DNA of 64,000 bases from Hyalangium versicolor. GTDB lineage: Bacteria > Myxococcota > Myxococcia > Myxococcales > Myxococcaceae. The stretch is from NCBI RefSeq assembly GCF_020103695.1, contig NZ_JAHXBF010000010.1, positions 248,001 through 312,000 on the forward strand, given 5' to 3'. Positions 53,347 to 61,482 of this stretch are shown here, in pieces. Both the position numbers and the translations under genes were made by a program. Numbering within the stretch: position 1 is the stretch's first letter; each line of letters starts with the position of its first letter. A model generated the notes under the pieces. That model did no database searches and was not told where the DNA came from. It saw only the letters and a program-made list of their open reading frames with translations.

Positions 53347-53913
53347 TCAGTTCGTGAAGCCGAGGGCGATGAGCTTCTGCTCGAGGCGCGCGTGGGCGGC
53401 CATGTCGAGCGGCTCCACCCAGTTGCGGCCCATCCGCTCCCAGTCGGGATCGGCGGGATCCACGCCCAGTGCTCGCAGGAAGCCCGCCTCGCAGACGAAG
53501 AACTGTTGGCGGAAGGGGAAGAGAAAGCCCCCTGCCTTCCGCAGCGCGGCGAGCGCCTCCGGGTACGAGGAGAACCAATGGTTGAGGAAGGAGCTCACCG
53601 CCGAGGTGAAGAAGGACTCGGGGTCGAACCGGGGTGAGGTCTCCTCGCCGAGCGCCTGCTTCAGCTCGACCCAGGAGTCATAGCCCTGCTCGCGGGCGAT
53701 CACGGCCAGTGCGTGCTTGCGGCGCACCGAGTCCTTCCGGGCGATCAGCTGCGCGGGAGACAGCCCGGAGAAGGCGGGGAGCGTGCCCAACCGCTCGGCG
53801 GCCCGGGTGGCGCGCGCGAGCTCGGCCGAGTCCAGCCCCTTGAGCAGGAGCGACGCGCGGATCTTGCACTCGTGGAGGTTGAGGCGCGGCGCGGCGCGAG
53901 AGTCGGTTCCCAT
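53347..53913 (-). CDS. Conserved hypothetical protein
   Basis: 188 residues from the ATG at 53913 with GAGGG upstream; an upstream frame to 54042 has no conserved start. The N-terminal part (HECKIRASLLLKGL, then a helical segment RKDSVRRKHALAVIAREQGYDSW) resembles the helical leader seen in front of ankyrin-like proteins in some bacteria, though no ankyrin repeats follow. The C-terminal half has FPFRQQFFVCEAGFLRALG and PADPDWERMGRNWVEP. I cannot name the family. It is likely cotranscribed with the GIY-YIG protein. Confidence 0.7.
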   Translation of the reverse strand: MGTDSRAAPRLNLHECKIRASLLLKGLDSAELARATRAAERLGTLPAFSGLSPAQLIARKDSVRRKHALAVIAREQGYDSWVELKQALGEETSPRFDPESFFTSAVSSFLNHWFSSYPEALAALRKAGGFLFPFRQQFFVCEAGFLRALGVDPADPDWERMGRNWVEPLDMAAHARLEQKLIALGFTN

Positions 53914-54154
53914 GACAAGTCCCTCGTAACCGGCCCTCACCCGAGTCATGGGCCGTGGAAGGAACTCACAGAGAACAACGTGTCGGGCTGCACTGAAGCG
54001 AGGGTGACGTCGTCTTTTTCGGGTCCAGGCGCCCCTCGGCACCTGGGGGTAGAGCTAATGGAAGGCTGGGGAGCACCGCAAGGGCTTTTTCGCGCCTGTG
54101 CCCGCCCGCTCGAAGGCTTCGCCATCTTGGGACACTCATTCGTGGCCGTGGCCC

Positions 54155-54162
54155 TATAGAAT
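54155..54162 (+). promoter_or_regulatory. Candidate -10 box for the DAHP synthase gene
   Basis: TATAGAAT lies 13 bases before the ATG, which has no Shine-Dalgarno-like sequence (CCTCCGCCCC). This would make the transcript leaderless or nearly so. The -35 region is not clear; TTGGGA lies at a spacing of 21-22 bases. Nothing else was seen in the 261-base gap 53914-54174. Confidence 0.35.
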
Positions 54163-54174
54163 GGCCTCCGCCCC

Positions 54175-55248
54175 ATGACCGCGCGCACCGAAAACCTGAA
54201 TGTTGTTGGCGTTGACCACATGCCCTCGCCGGTGGAAATCAAGGCGCGGGTCCCGATGACCGAGCGGGCCGCCGAGGCCGTGCTCGCTGGCCGCCGGGCA
54301 CTGATGGACATCCTGGACCGCAAGGATCCGCGCATGTTCGTCATCGTGGGCCCCTGCTCCATCCACGATCCGGTGGCGGGCCTGGACTATGCGCGCCGGC
54401 TGCGCAAGCTGGCGGACGAGGTCCGTGACTCCCTCCACGTGGTGATGCGCGTGTACTTCGAGAAGCCGCGCACCTCGACGGGTTGGAAGGGGTTCATCAA
54501 CGATCCGCGGATGGACGACTCCTTCCACATCGAGGAAGGCATGGAGCGAGGGCGTCGCTTCCTGCGAGACGTGGCGGAGCTGGGCCTGCCGGCGGCGACG
54601 GAGGCGCTCGATCCGATCGCGCCGCAGTACTACGGGGACCTGGTGTCGTGGACGGCGATCGGCGCGCGCACGGCGGAGTCCCAGACGCACCGCGAGATGG
54701 CGTCCGGGCTGTCCACTCCGGTGGGCTTCAAGAACGGGACGGACGGCTCGCTGGAGGCGGCGGTCAACGGCATCCTCTCCGCGTCGCGGAAGCACAGCTT
54801 CCTGGGACTGAATGACAGCGGTGCGTCGGCGATCATCCGCACCGCGGGCAACGCGTACGGCCACCTGGTGCTGCGCGGCGGAGGCGGACGGCCCAACTAC
54901 GACACCGTATCCATCGCGCTCGCGGAGCAGGGGCTGTCGAAGGCGAAGCTGCCGCGCAACATCGTGGTGGACTGCTCGCACTCCAACTCGTGGAAGAAGC
55001 CGGAGCTGCAGCCGCTGGTGATGCGGGACGTGGTCCACCAGATCCGCGAGGGCAACCGCTCCGTGGTGGGCCTCATGGTGGAGAGCTTCATCGAGGCGGG
55101 CAGTCAGCCCATCCCGGCGGACCTCTCGCAGCTGCGCTATGGCTGCTCGGTGACGGATGCCTGCGTGGACTGGGACACCACGGTGACGATGCTGCGCAGC
55201 GCCCACGAGGTGCTGCGCGAGGTGCTGCGGACTCGCGGCAAGCCGTGA
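54175..55248 (+). CDS. aroG: 3-deoxy-7-phosphoheptulonate synthase (DAHP synthase, class I)
   Basis: 357 residues, the AroF/G/H type. It condenses phosphoenolpyruvate with erythrose-4-phosphate in the first step of aromatic amino acid synthesis. VIVGPCSIHDPVAGLDYARRL, RVYFEKPRTSTGWKGFINDP, ESQTHREMASGLSTPVGFKNGTDG and VDCSHSNSWKKPELQ hold the metal and substrate residues. The symbol could equally be aroF or aroH; the feedback specificity is not visible. There is no other aromatic pathway gene nearby. Confidence 0.95.
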   Translation: MTARTENLNVVGVDHMPSPVEIKARVPMTERAAEAVLAGRRALMDILDRKDPRMFVIVGPCSIHDPVAGLDYARRLRKLADEVRDSLHVVMRVYFEKPRTSTGWKGFINDPRMDDSFHIEEGMERGRRFLRDVAELGLPAATEALDPIAPQYYGDLVSWTAIGARTAESQTHREMASGLSTPVGFKNGTDGSLEAAVNGILSASRKHSFLGLNDSGASAIIRTAGNAYGHLVLRGGGGRPNYDTVSIALAEQGLSKAKLPRNIVVDCSHSNSWKKPELQPLVMRDVVHQIREGNRSVVGLMVESFIEAGSQPIPADLSQLRYGCSVTDACVDWDTTVTMLRSAHEVLREVLRTRGKP

Positions 55249-55250
55249 GT

Positions 55251-55272
55251 CCGGGCTCAGCCTGAGGCCCGG
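55251..55272. terminator. Hairpin between convergent genes
   Basis: CCGGGC (55251-55256) pairs with GCCCGG (55267-55272), and TCAG with CTGA inside it. It lies two bases after the DAHP synthase stop and overlaps the end of the gene on the minus strand. No T-run; a candidate bidirectional terminator. Confidence 0.35.
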
Positions 55273-56018
55273 GAGCGCCGGAGCCTGCGGGCCACCGTCC
55301 GCGTCACCGAGAGCAGGTTGGCGGGCGTGAAGCGGAACCACATGCCCACGTAGGAGCCATTCGTGCGGTAGTCCGGGTTGACGGAGGCGTAGCGCCGGGC
55401 GCCGGGCTTCTCGAAGAAGGCGGGCGGGTAGCGGCTCAGCGTCTCGGGCGTCATATAGATGTCGACGAAGAACAGGCCGGTCTCCGGATCCATGCGGAAG
55501 TGGCTCTGCTCGGCCAGCATCTGGAACGCATCCCGGATGGCCTGGCCTTCTTCACCCAAGGCCTTCGGATCGAACAGCTCGTAGTGCGCCAGGGCCTCGG
55601 TGATGGACACGAACCCGAAGATGCTGGGGATCGAGAGCCGGTAGTGGCGCGTCAACGGGTGGAGCAGCGCGTTCACGAGGAAGAAGTCCAGCCCGGCGAG
55701 CAGGTGCAGCCCATGGCGCCGGAACTCGGGGAGGATCCGCAGCTTGCCCCCGAGGATGATGCGACTCCGAGGCAACTTCATGGGCGCGGTGCGCCAGAAC
55801 TGGAAGCCGACGATGGCGCCCGTGTCGGTGCGGCGGAACACGTAGACGAGATCGTTGGCCTGGGCATGCACTCGGAAGTGCTCCAGGTCCTCGGCCATCA
55901 GCCGGTTGGACAGAGCATGCAGCTCACCCAGGAGCCCCTCGGTGAAGTGCTCCCGGAGGATGCGCTCCATGCGGATGGGCGGGCGGATCGACGAGAAGTG
56001 GAGCAGGAATTCGAGCAT
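55257..56018 (-). CDS. Putative GNAT-like acyltransferase
   Basis: 253 residues. The central part (VYVFRRTDTGAIVGFQFWRTAP, then ILGGKLRILPEFRRHGLHLLAG) suggests a GNAT fold with a recognisable acetyl-CoA-type RxxGxxL loop. The flanking parts are unlike known acetyltransferases, so the substrate cannot be guessed. A start at MERILREHF (16 residues in) is possible. It follows the short-chain dehydrogenase by 13 bases, and may be in a transcript with it and thioredoxin. Confidence 0.62.
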   Translation of the reverse strand: MLEFLLHFSSIRPPIRMERILREHFTEGLLGELHALSNRLMAEDLEHFRVHAQANDLVYVFRRTDTGAIVGFQFWRTAPMKLPRSRIILGGKLRILPEFRRHGLHLLAGLDFFLVNALLHPLTRHYRLSIPSIFGFVSITEALAHYELFDPKALGEEGQAIRDAFQMLAEQSHFRMDPETGLFFVDIYMTPETLSRYPPAFFEKPGARRYASVNPDYRTNGSYVGMWFRFTPANLLSVTRTVARRLRRSRASG

Positions 56019-56031
56019 GGCGCTGAGGGCT

Positions 56032-56793
56032 CTACCGGCGCTTGACGAGGGTGGGCCCGAAGCCCTGGTCCGCGGGCATGACCTCGACCACGTTCAGGTT
56101 CACGTGCGCGGGGCGTGTCACGCAGAACAGGATGATGTCCGCGATGTCCGCGGCCACGAGCGGCTCCATGCCCTCATACACCTTGTTCGCGCGTTCGGCG
56201 TCACCTCGGAAGCGCACGATCGAGAACTCCGTCTCCACCATGCCGGGCTCCACATCCGTGACCCGGACGCGCGTGCCCACCAGGTCCGACTTCAGGTTCT
56301 GCGAGAACTGGTGCACGAAGGCCTTGGTCGCGCCGTAGACGTTGCCACCGGGGTACGGGAACGTGCCAGCGATCGAGCCCATGTTCACGATGTGCCCGCG
56401 GTTGCGCTGCACCATGCCGGGCAGCAGCGCCCGCGTCACGTAGACGAGCCCCTTGCAGTTGGTGTCGATCATGGTCTCCCAGTCATCCATCGACGCGCTC
56501 TGGGCGGGCTCGAGGCCCAGTCCCAGACCGGCGTTGTTGACCAGGATGTCCACCTCGGCGAACGGGGCGGGCAGCGCGGCAAGCGCGGACTCGACACCGC
56601 TGCGCGAGCGCACATCCAGCTCGACGATGTGCGAGGGAACCCCCACCTTCGCCGCCAGCGCCTCGAGCCGATCACGCCGGCGGCCCGTCAAGACGAGCCG
56701 GGCGCCCTCCTTCGCGAACAAGAGGGCGCAAGCCTCACCGATCCCCGCGCCTGCGCCCGTGATGAGGGCTGTCCTTCCTTGGAGAGATTGCAT
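56032..56793 (-). CDS. Short-chain dehydrogenase (YdfG-like)
   Basis: 253 residues, classic SDR. Nucleotide motif TGAGAGIGEA, NNAG at about residue 92, catalytic serine in NMGSIAG, and YxxxK as YGATKAF. The N-terminal pattern and length are close to the YdfG group (3-hydroxy acid/serine dehydrogenases). It starts 40 bases downstream of the thioredoxin gene, in the same direction. Confidence 0.9.
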   Translation of the reverse strand: MQSLQGRTALITGAGAGIGEACALLFAKEGARLVLTGRRRDRLEALAAKVGVPSHIVELDVRSRSGVESALAALPAPFAEVDILVNNAGLGLGLEPAQSASMDDWETMIDTNCKGLVYVTRALLPGMVQRNRGHIVNMGSIAGTFPYPGGNVYGATKAFVHQFSQNLKSDLVGTRVRVTDVEPGMVETEFSIVRFRGDAERANKVYEGMEPLVAADIADIILFCVTRPAHVNLNVVEVMPADQGFGPTLVKRR

Positions 56794-56833
56794 GGGGCGC
56801 GGACTCTAACAAGGCCCGGCCGCCCTTGCCTTC

Positions 56834-57160
56834 CTAGACCAACGGACGAATCGCCTCTTCCAGCTTCGCGCGCGGCACGGCACCGACGATCTGCTTCACC
56901 ACCTTGCCCTCCTTGAACACGAGCAGGGTCGGCATCGCGCGGATGCCGTACTCCTCCGTCGTCCGCTGGTGGTTGTCCACGTTGAGCTTGGTGAACTTCA
57001 TGCGGCCCTTGTACTCGGAGGCCAGGGTGTCGAGGACCGGAGCAATGACGCGGCACGGAGGGCACCACGTCGCCGTGAAGTCCACCAGCACCGGCTCCTT
57101 CGACTCGAGCACCTCCCGCTGGAACTCCGCATCCCCGATCTCGATGACTTCCCCTGCCAT
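56834..57160 (-). CDS. trxA: Thioredoxin with a CPPC active site
   Basis: 108 residues, normal thioredoxin size, GAGGAGG before the ATG. The active site is W32-C33-P-P-C36 rather than WCGPC (codons TGG TGC CCT CCG TGC). The rest is standard: PVLVDFTATW, then the cis-proline in RAMPTLLVFKEGK. The protein reduces disulphides in the cytoplasm. CPPC motifs occur in some plant thioredoxin h proteins and a few bacteria and alter the redox potential of the dithiol, so the role may differ from the main thioredoxin. Confidence 0.93.
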   Translation of the reverse strand: MAGEVIEIGDAEFQREVLESKEPVLVDFTATWCPPCRVIAPVLDTLASEYKGRMKFTKLNVDNHQRTTEEYGIRAMPTLLVFKEGKVVKQIVGAVPRAKLEEAIRPLV

Positions 57161-57281
57161 GACGTGTCCTCCTCGATGGGCGACGGCCTCGAGGACCGTG
57201 CCTGGGTACGCGGCAGATGTAGCGGCGGGGGGTGTCAGGGACGAGAGGCCCGGGAAGAACGCACCGTTGCGCGAAGGCCCC

Positions 57282-58232
57282 TCAACCGCGGGACCGTGGG
57301 GGCCGTGACGGTGCCGGAGAGGCGTCTCCCTCCCAGGGGACTGCGGCGCTGCGCTCCGAGAGATGGCTCAGGAAGGCGCGAACCTTGGGGGCGAGCTGGC
57401 GGCTGCTCGGATAGACGGCGAAGACGGGGATCCCTGGGGGCGTCTCGGCCACCAGGATGGGGACGAGCATTCCGGCGCGCACATCCTCGGTGACCAGGGA
57501 CGCGGGCAGCCGCACCACGCCCAGCCCTGCCCGCGCTGCGGCCTGGCCGGCACGGACACTCGGCACGCGCAGGCGTCCGCTCACCGGCACCGTCCGTGCG
57601 CCCTTCCCTCCTCCAAAGAACCAGATTTCATCGGTGCCTGGCTCGGCCAGCAGGACGCACTCGTGTCCCTGAAGTTCCTCGGGAGACCGGGGCGTGCCGT
57701 GGCCGCTGAGATAGGCAGGGCTGGCGTAGTAGCCGGTGCGTACATGCCCGAGCCGGCGTGCGATCAATGTGGAGTCCGCCAGTGGCCCGGTGCGCAGGGC
57801 CAGATCGTACTCCTCTGCGATGAGATCCACGTGCGCCTGAGCGAGGGAGACCTCCACGCTCATCCGAGGCTGGCGCAGGAGGAACTCGGCGATGACCGGG
57901 GTGAGCAATTCGCCGAGAAGCGAGAGGGTCGCGATGCGCAGCGTGCCCTGGGGCGTGTCGCGCGACTCGCTCAGCGCCCGGTTGACCTCGCGGGCCTCGG
58001 CGACGAGGCGCGCACAGTCCGCGTGGTACTGCCGGCCCGCCTCGGTAAGCCGCAGCCGGCGCGAGTTGCGCTCAAGCAGACGGACTCCCAGCCGGTCCTC
58101 GAGCGCCGCGAGCCGGCGGCTCACCGTCGACTTGCGCAGGCTCAGGCGCTCGGCCGCGGCGGTGATGCCTCCCGTCGCCACCACCTCGGCGAAGAGCAGC
58201 ATGTCATCCAGCAACGGGGGGCTCGGGGACAC
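57282..58232 (-). CDS. LysR-family transcriptional regulator
   Basis: 316 residues from a GTG. N-terminal winged helix-turn-helix (LLFAEVVATGGITAAAERLSLRKSTVSRRLAALEDRLGVRLL, about residues 11-53), followed by the effector-binding domain (about 90-300) with the GRLRVPSVRAGQAAARAGLGVV turn. The family usually controls a divergent gene; here the neighbours are a decayed gene (58309-58540) and the repeat-rich gene. No LysR box (T-N11-A) was identified with confidence. Confidence 0.93.
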   Translation of the reverse strand: MSPSPPLLDDMLLFAEVVATGGITAAAERLSLRKSTVSRRLAALEDRLGVRLLERNSRRLRLTEAGRQYHADCARLVAEAREVNRALSESRDTPQGTLRIATLSLLGELLTPVIAEFLLRQPRMSVEVSLAQAHVDLIAEEYDLALRTGPLADSTLIARRLGHVRTGYYASPAYLSGHGTPRSPEELQGHECVLLAEPGTDEIWFFGGGKGARTVPVSGRLRVPSVRAGQAAARAGLGVVRLPASLVTEDVRAGMLVPILVAETPPGIPVFAVYPSSRQLAPKVRAFLSHLSERSAAVPWEGDASPAPSRPPRSRG

Positions 58233-58308
58233 GGCGGCAGCCTACGCGCCATGCGAGGATGCTGCCCAGCGAAACCCCAAGCCCCGACCTTCCTATAGGA
58301 ACCCTTCG

Positions 58309-58540
58309 TCAGAAGTGCCCAGCGCGCGCCTCGTCGAAGAGAACCCAGTGCTTGAGGTAGGCGCCTGCTAGCAGGCAGGTGGGCCTTCCCGAACTCGAAG
58401 GTACCGCCCTCGAAGAAGTGGTGCACCACCGCGCCGCGCCCTGGGTGCGTCAGCGCATACGAGCGAGACGACCTTGTCGGCGGCCTTGCCAAACGCGAAT
58501 GAGCGGCTCCAACTGGTCGCTCGAAAGGCCGGCTCCTGAC
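58309..58540 (-). pseudogene. Decayed protein-coding remnant
   Basis: This part of the 373-base gap 58233-58605 holds coding-like sequence broken over three frames on the minus strand: about 58500-58440 reads FAFGKAADKVVSLVCA; 58462-58373 reads YALTHPGRGAVVHHFFEGG and continues TFEFGKAHL; 58380-58309 reads CLLAGAYLKHWVLFDEARA and ends GHF, stop. The pieces join in order with one-base shifts. A perfect 14-base palindrome (GCCTGCTAGCAGGC, 58363-58376) lies at the last junction. I read it as the end of a frameshifted gene. The family is unknown. Confidence 0.4.
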
Positions 58541-58605
58541 CTGATGCGACGCTCGCGATACGATGGCGGGCGAAGCCCCCACTGTGGTTCCCGAGGTGTC
58601 GTTTC

Positions 58606-60009
58606 ATGGGACAGGACAACTCGCCCCCCCGAGGAAAGCCTCCCGGCTCCCGCCCGGCTCCCCCAGGTCGAGCCGAGGATCGGGAGTCCACGGCCCCAAC
58701 CGTCCCTATGAAGCCCATCCCCATCCCGGGGACGGAGAAGAGCTCCAGTGCGCCCACCGTGCCGATGCGGCCGGTCCGTGTGCCCGAGGCAGACAGGAGC
58801 TCCACGGCTCCGACTGTCCCCATGAAGCCCATCCCCGTGCCGGGTGCGGACAGGGGCTCTACGGCTCCGACCATCCCGATGAAGGCGGTGCCACTCCCCT
58901 CCTCCTCCGTGGAGAGCCCGGGCCCGGTCGCTGCGCCCATGGCGGAACGGCCCGCCGAGCCAACTCCCCGCTCTCCGCAACTCACGGCTTCTCGCCCGGT
59001 GGCTCAGCCCTCGCGCGCGGAGAAACCGGGCCCACTTCCCGAAGCTCCCCAGCGTGCCGCACCTCGCGCTGCTCCCGTGACAGGAGTCGCAGTCAGCCAG
59101 AAGCCCCCCGCCGCCGAGAACCGGGAGACCACCGGCAGCCGCTCCACGGTTCCGCAGCCACAGCCCGCGACGAAGCCCGGCCCCCCGGCTGCCGAGCCAC
59201 GAGCCGCTGTCGCTCCCATGATCGAGGTCTTCCGCCCCAGCCCGCCTGCTCCCCCGAGCCCGCAGACTGCCACTCCCGAAGCTCCTGTCCCCCAGAAGGC
59301 CAAGATCCCTGAGGCGGATGCGCCCCGCCGACCAGGCCAATCCACCTCGGTGATGCTGAGAGCCAACAAGCTCCACAAGCTGCTCGATCAGTCCGGGCAG
59401 GGCCTCAAGAACGCGCTCCCGCGCAGACCCAGTTCTCGCTCGAAGCGCTCCCCCTTCGCCCCCGCTCAGCCCGGAACCTCCGCCGTGGGCGCCTCCACAC
59501 CCCCTGCGAAGCTCGTCCTGGCCCCCATCGAGAGCCATCCCGGCGAGCGCACGCCCCAACAAACCCAGAACGTCATCCACCAGTTCGCCGTGGCGACCAA
59601 CCCCCGCTACGCACAACGAACCCAGGAGTTGGGCGAGGCGGGACACCTCTTCGTCTTCGACGTGATGAACGCGCTGCACACCACGCTGGGCACGGCCTTC
59701 CCCACGGGCCCGAGCTCCTTCCGACCTGGCACGCTCGCGGAGATCTGGAAGTGGCTGCACCAGACCGCGCTCTCGCAAGGCTGGCGCGAGGTGGCAGGCC
59801 CTGCCCTGCTCGATGCGGCGGCACGAGGCCTGCCCATCATCGCCATGGCGAAGACCTCCGCCGGCCCGAAGCTCGCCGTGGTGGAACCGGGGCCGCCAGG
59901 TCCCGACGGCAAGCCCCGCCTGGCCAGCGCGCACGAGCCGCGAGGCCAGCAGCAGTCACCCGCCACGCTCTTCGGCTCGAGCCCCGTGCGCTACCTGGCC
60001 CACGACTGA
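58606..60009 (+). CDS. Proline-rich repeat protein with a C-terminal domain
   Basis: 467 residues; GAGGTG lies before the ATG. Residues 28-98 hold four tandem 19-residue repeats with the core S-T-A-P-T-V-P-M-K-P, followed by a long Pro/Ala/Thr-rich linker to about residue 240 and a basic, helix-like stretch (VMLRANKLHKLLDQSGQGLKNAL). A globular C-terminal domain (about 325-467) contains GHLFVFDVMNALHTTLG, then EIWKWL, and RGLPIIAMAK with AVVEPG. The spacing recalls CHAP/NlpC-type hydrolases, but the expected cysteine is absent (GHLFV in its place). No signal peptide. Function unknown. Confidence 0.72.
   Translation: MGQDNSPPRGKPPGSRPAPPGRAEDRESTAPTVPMKPIPIPGTEKSSSAPTVPMRPVRVPEADRSSTAPTVPMKPIPVPGADRGSTAPTIPMKAVPLPSSSVESPGPVAAPMAERPAEPTPRSPQLTASRPVAQPSRAEKPGPLPEAPQRAAPRAAPVTGVAVSQKPPAAENRETTGSRSTVPQPQPATKPGPPAAEPRAAVAPMIEVFRPSPPAPPSPQTATPEAPVPQKAKIPEADAPRRPGQSTSVMLRANKLHKLLDQSGQGLKNALPRRPSSRSKRSPFAPAQPGTSAVGASTPPAKLVLAPIESHPGERTPQQTQNVIHQFAVATNPRYAQRTQELGEAGHLFVFDVMNALHTTLGTAFPTGPSSFRPGTLAEIWKWLHQTALSQGWREVAGPALLDAAARGLPIIAMAKTSAGPKLAVVEPGPPGPDGKPRLASAHEPRGQQQSPATLFGSSPVRYLAHD
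58687..58899 (+). repeat. Four in-frame 57-base tandem repeats
   Basis: The segment encodes repeats beginning at residues 28, 47, 66 and 85 of the 58606 protein, exactly 19 residues (57 bases) apart, each with APT(V/I)PM(K/R). It is a coding repeat, not a CRISPR or intergenic array. Confidence 0.85.
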
Positions 60010-60195
60010 CACGGCCCTGCTTCGACCTCAAACGAGCCGCCCCACCGCGACCCCAGGGGCAATTTCCTGAGTCAAGTCGGGCACTTCAGCCCTGCCAGGG
60101 AACGGTTCCCAGCAAGGAGCGGCAGGCAGGGAGGCGACCTCGGAATCGGGCAGCAGCATGAGCGCAAGCGGCCGCGTGTTACCTTCGCCGCAAAT

Positions 60196-61404
60196 ATGCA
60201 ATCCGACTTTCGACGCGTCTTCAACCAGCGGTTCTCCCCTGAGTTCTACGAGCAGTACCGCAATCGGCTGCAGTCCGTAGTGGGTCCGGTTCCGTATCGC
60301 CTCGCGGAGTCACCGCTCTTCATTCCTCTCGCGGTCCGCGACCGCATCTTCCAATACACGCGAGAGATCATCGCCCAACTGGCGGAGCCGGATCGCATCG
60401 CGCGCGCGCGCCGAGCTGTCCCCCCCGAGTTCGACGTACCGAACCAGGACGCGGCGCCGGACGTGATGACGGTGGACTTCGCCGTCGTCCGAGGCGCTGA
60501 CGGTGAGCTGGACGGGCGCGTGGTGGAGTTGCAGGCCTTCCCGTCGCTGTTCGCCTTCACCATGATCCAGGCGCGCATCTTCAACGAGATGATGCAGATG
60601 CCGGATGCCGCGAAGGGCTTCCACTGCTTCGCCCCCGGCTACGACTACGACAGCGCCCAGGCCTTCTTCCGCCGTGCGCTGCTGGCCGGCCACTCTCCGG
60701 AAGAGGTGATCCTGCTGGAGATCGAACCACAGCGGCAGAAGACGCTCCCGGACTTCATCGCGACGCAGCTGATGACGGGCGTGGATGCCGTCTGCGTGAC
60801 GGACGTCCAGCGCGAGGGCCGGCAGCTCTTCCGCGTGAAGGACGGCCGCCGCATCCGCATCAAGCGCATCTACAACCGGGTGGTCTTCGACGAGCTCCAG
60901 CAGAAGAAGCCGCCCATGGCGTTCAAGTTCACGGATGACCTGGACGTGAGCTGGTTCCCGCATCCCAACTGGTATTGGATGTGGTCGAAGTTCTCGCTGC
61001 CGCTGCTCGACCACCCGGCGGTCCCCAAGGCCACACCCCTGGCGCAGTTGAAGGAAGTGCCAGCGGACCTCGAAAACTACGTGCTCAAGCCGCTGTTCTC
61101 GTACGCAGGCGCGGGTGTGAAGGTGGATCCGACGCCCGAGGACATCGCGAAGGTCCCCTCAGAGCAGCGTGAGGGTTGGATCCTCCAGCGGAAGATCACC
61201 TACGCGCGCGAGATGTGGACGCCCGATGGCCAGGGTGTGGCCGCGGAGATCCGCGTGCTCTGCCTGCGGGACCAGGGTCAGCGCCTGCCCGAGCCCTTGA
61301 TGAACCTCGCCCGGCTGTCCCGGGGAAAGATGCTCGGGGTCGACTTCAACAAGGGGCTCGACTGGGTGGGCTCCTCCGTGGCCCTCTGGCCGAGGGCGGA
61401 GTAG
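60196..61404 (+). CDS. ATP-grasp-like conserved protein
   Basis: 402 residues, no recognised family from memory, but with ATP-grasp-like signatures. KRIYNRVVFDEL near residue 225 and YVLKPLFSYAGAGVKV near 296 resemble the nucleotide-binding lysine and glycine loop. GWILQRKITYA and AAEIRVLCL follow, where ATP-grasp enzymes have metal-binding acidic residues. The N-terminal 200 residues (DFRRVFNQRFSPEFYEQY onward) form a separate helical domain. It is convergent with, and 78 bases from, a YbdK-type ligase. Together with the next three genes it may form an amide-bond-forming pathway. Confidence 0.62.
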   Translation: MQSDFRRVFNQRFSPEFYEQYRNRLQSVVGPVPYRLAESPLFIPLAVRDRIFQYTREIIAQLAEPDRIARARRAVPPEFDVPNQDAAPDVMTVDFAVVRGADGELDGRVVELQAFPSLFAFTMIQARIFNEMMQMPDAAKGFHCFAPGYDYDSAQAFFRRALLAGHSPEEVILLEIEPQRQKTLPDFIATQLMTGVDAVCVTDVQREGRQLFRVKDGRRIRIKRIYNRVVFDELQQKKPPMAFKFTDDLDVSWFPHPNWYWMWSKFSLPLLDHPAVPKATPLAQLKEVPADLENYVLKPLFSYAGAGVKVDPTPEDIAKVPSEQREGWILQRKITYAREMWTPDGQGVAAEIRVLCLRDQGQRLPEPLMNLARLSRGKMLGVDFNKGLDWVGSSVALWPRAE

Positions 61405-61482
61405 CCCCCAGCCACGAGCGCGAAGGAGGTCCCCTCCGGGCCGCCTTTTCAGGCGAGGCCTCGCCGTTCGAGTCCTGCGCCG

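Noticed and set aside
58687-58899. Possible CRISPR-like array of 57-base repeats
   Set aside because: The repeats are in frame inside an open reading frame, have no spacers of constant length and no cas genes nearby.
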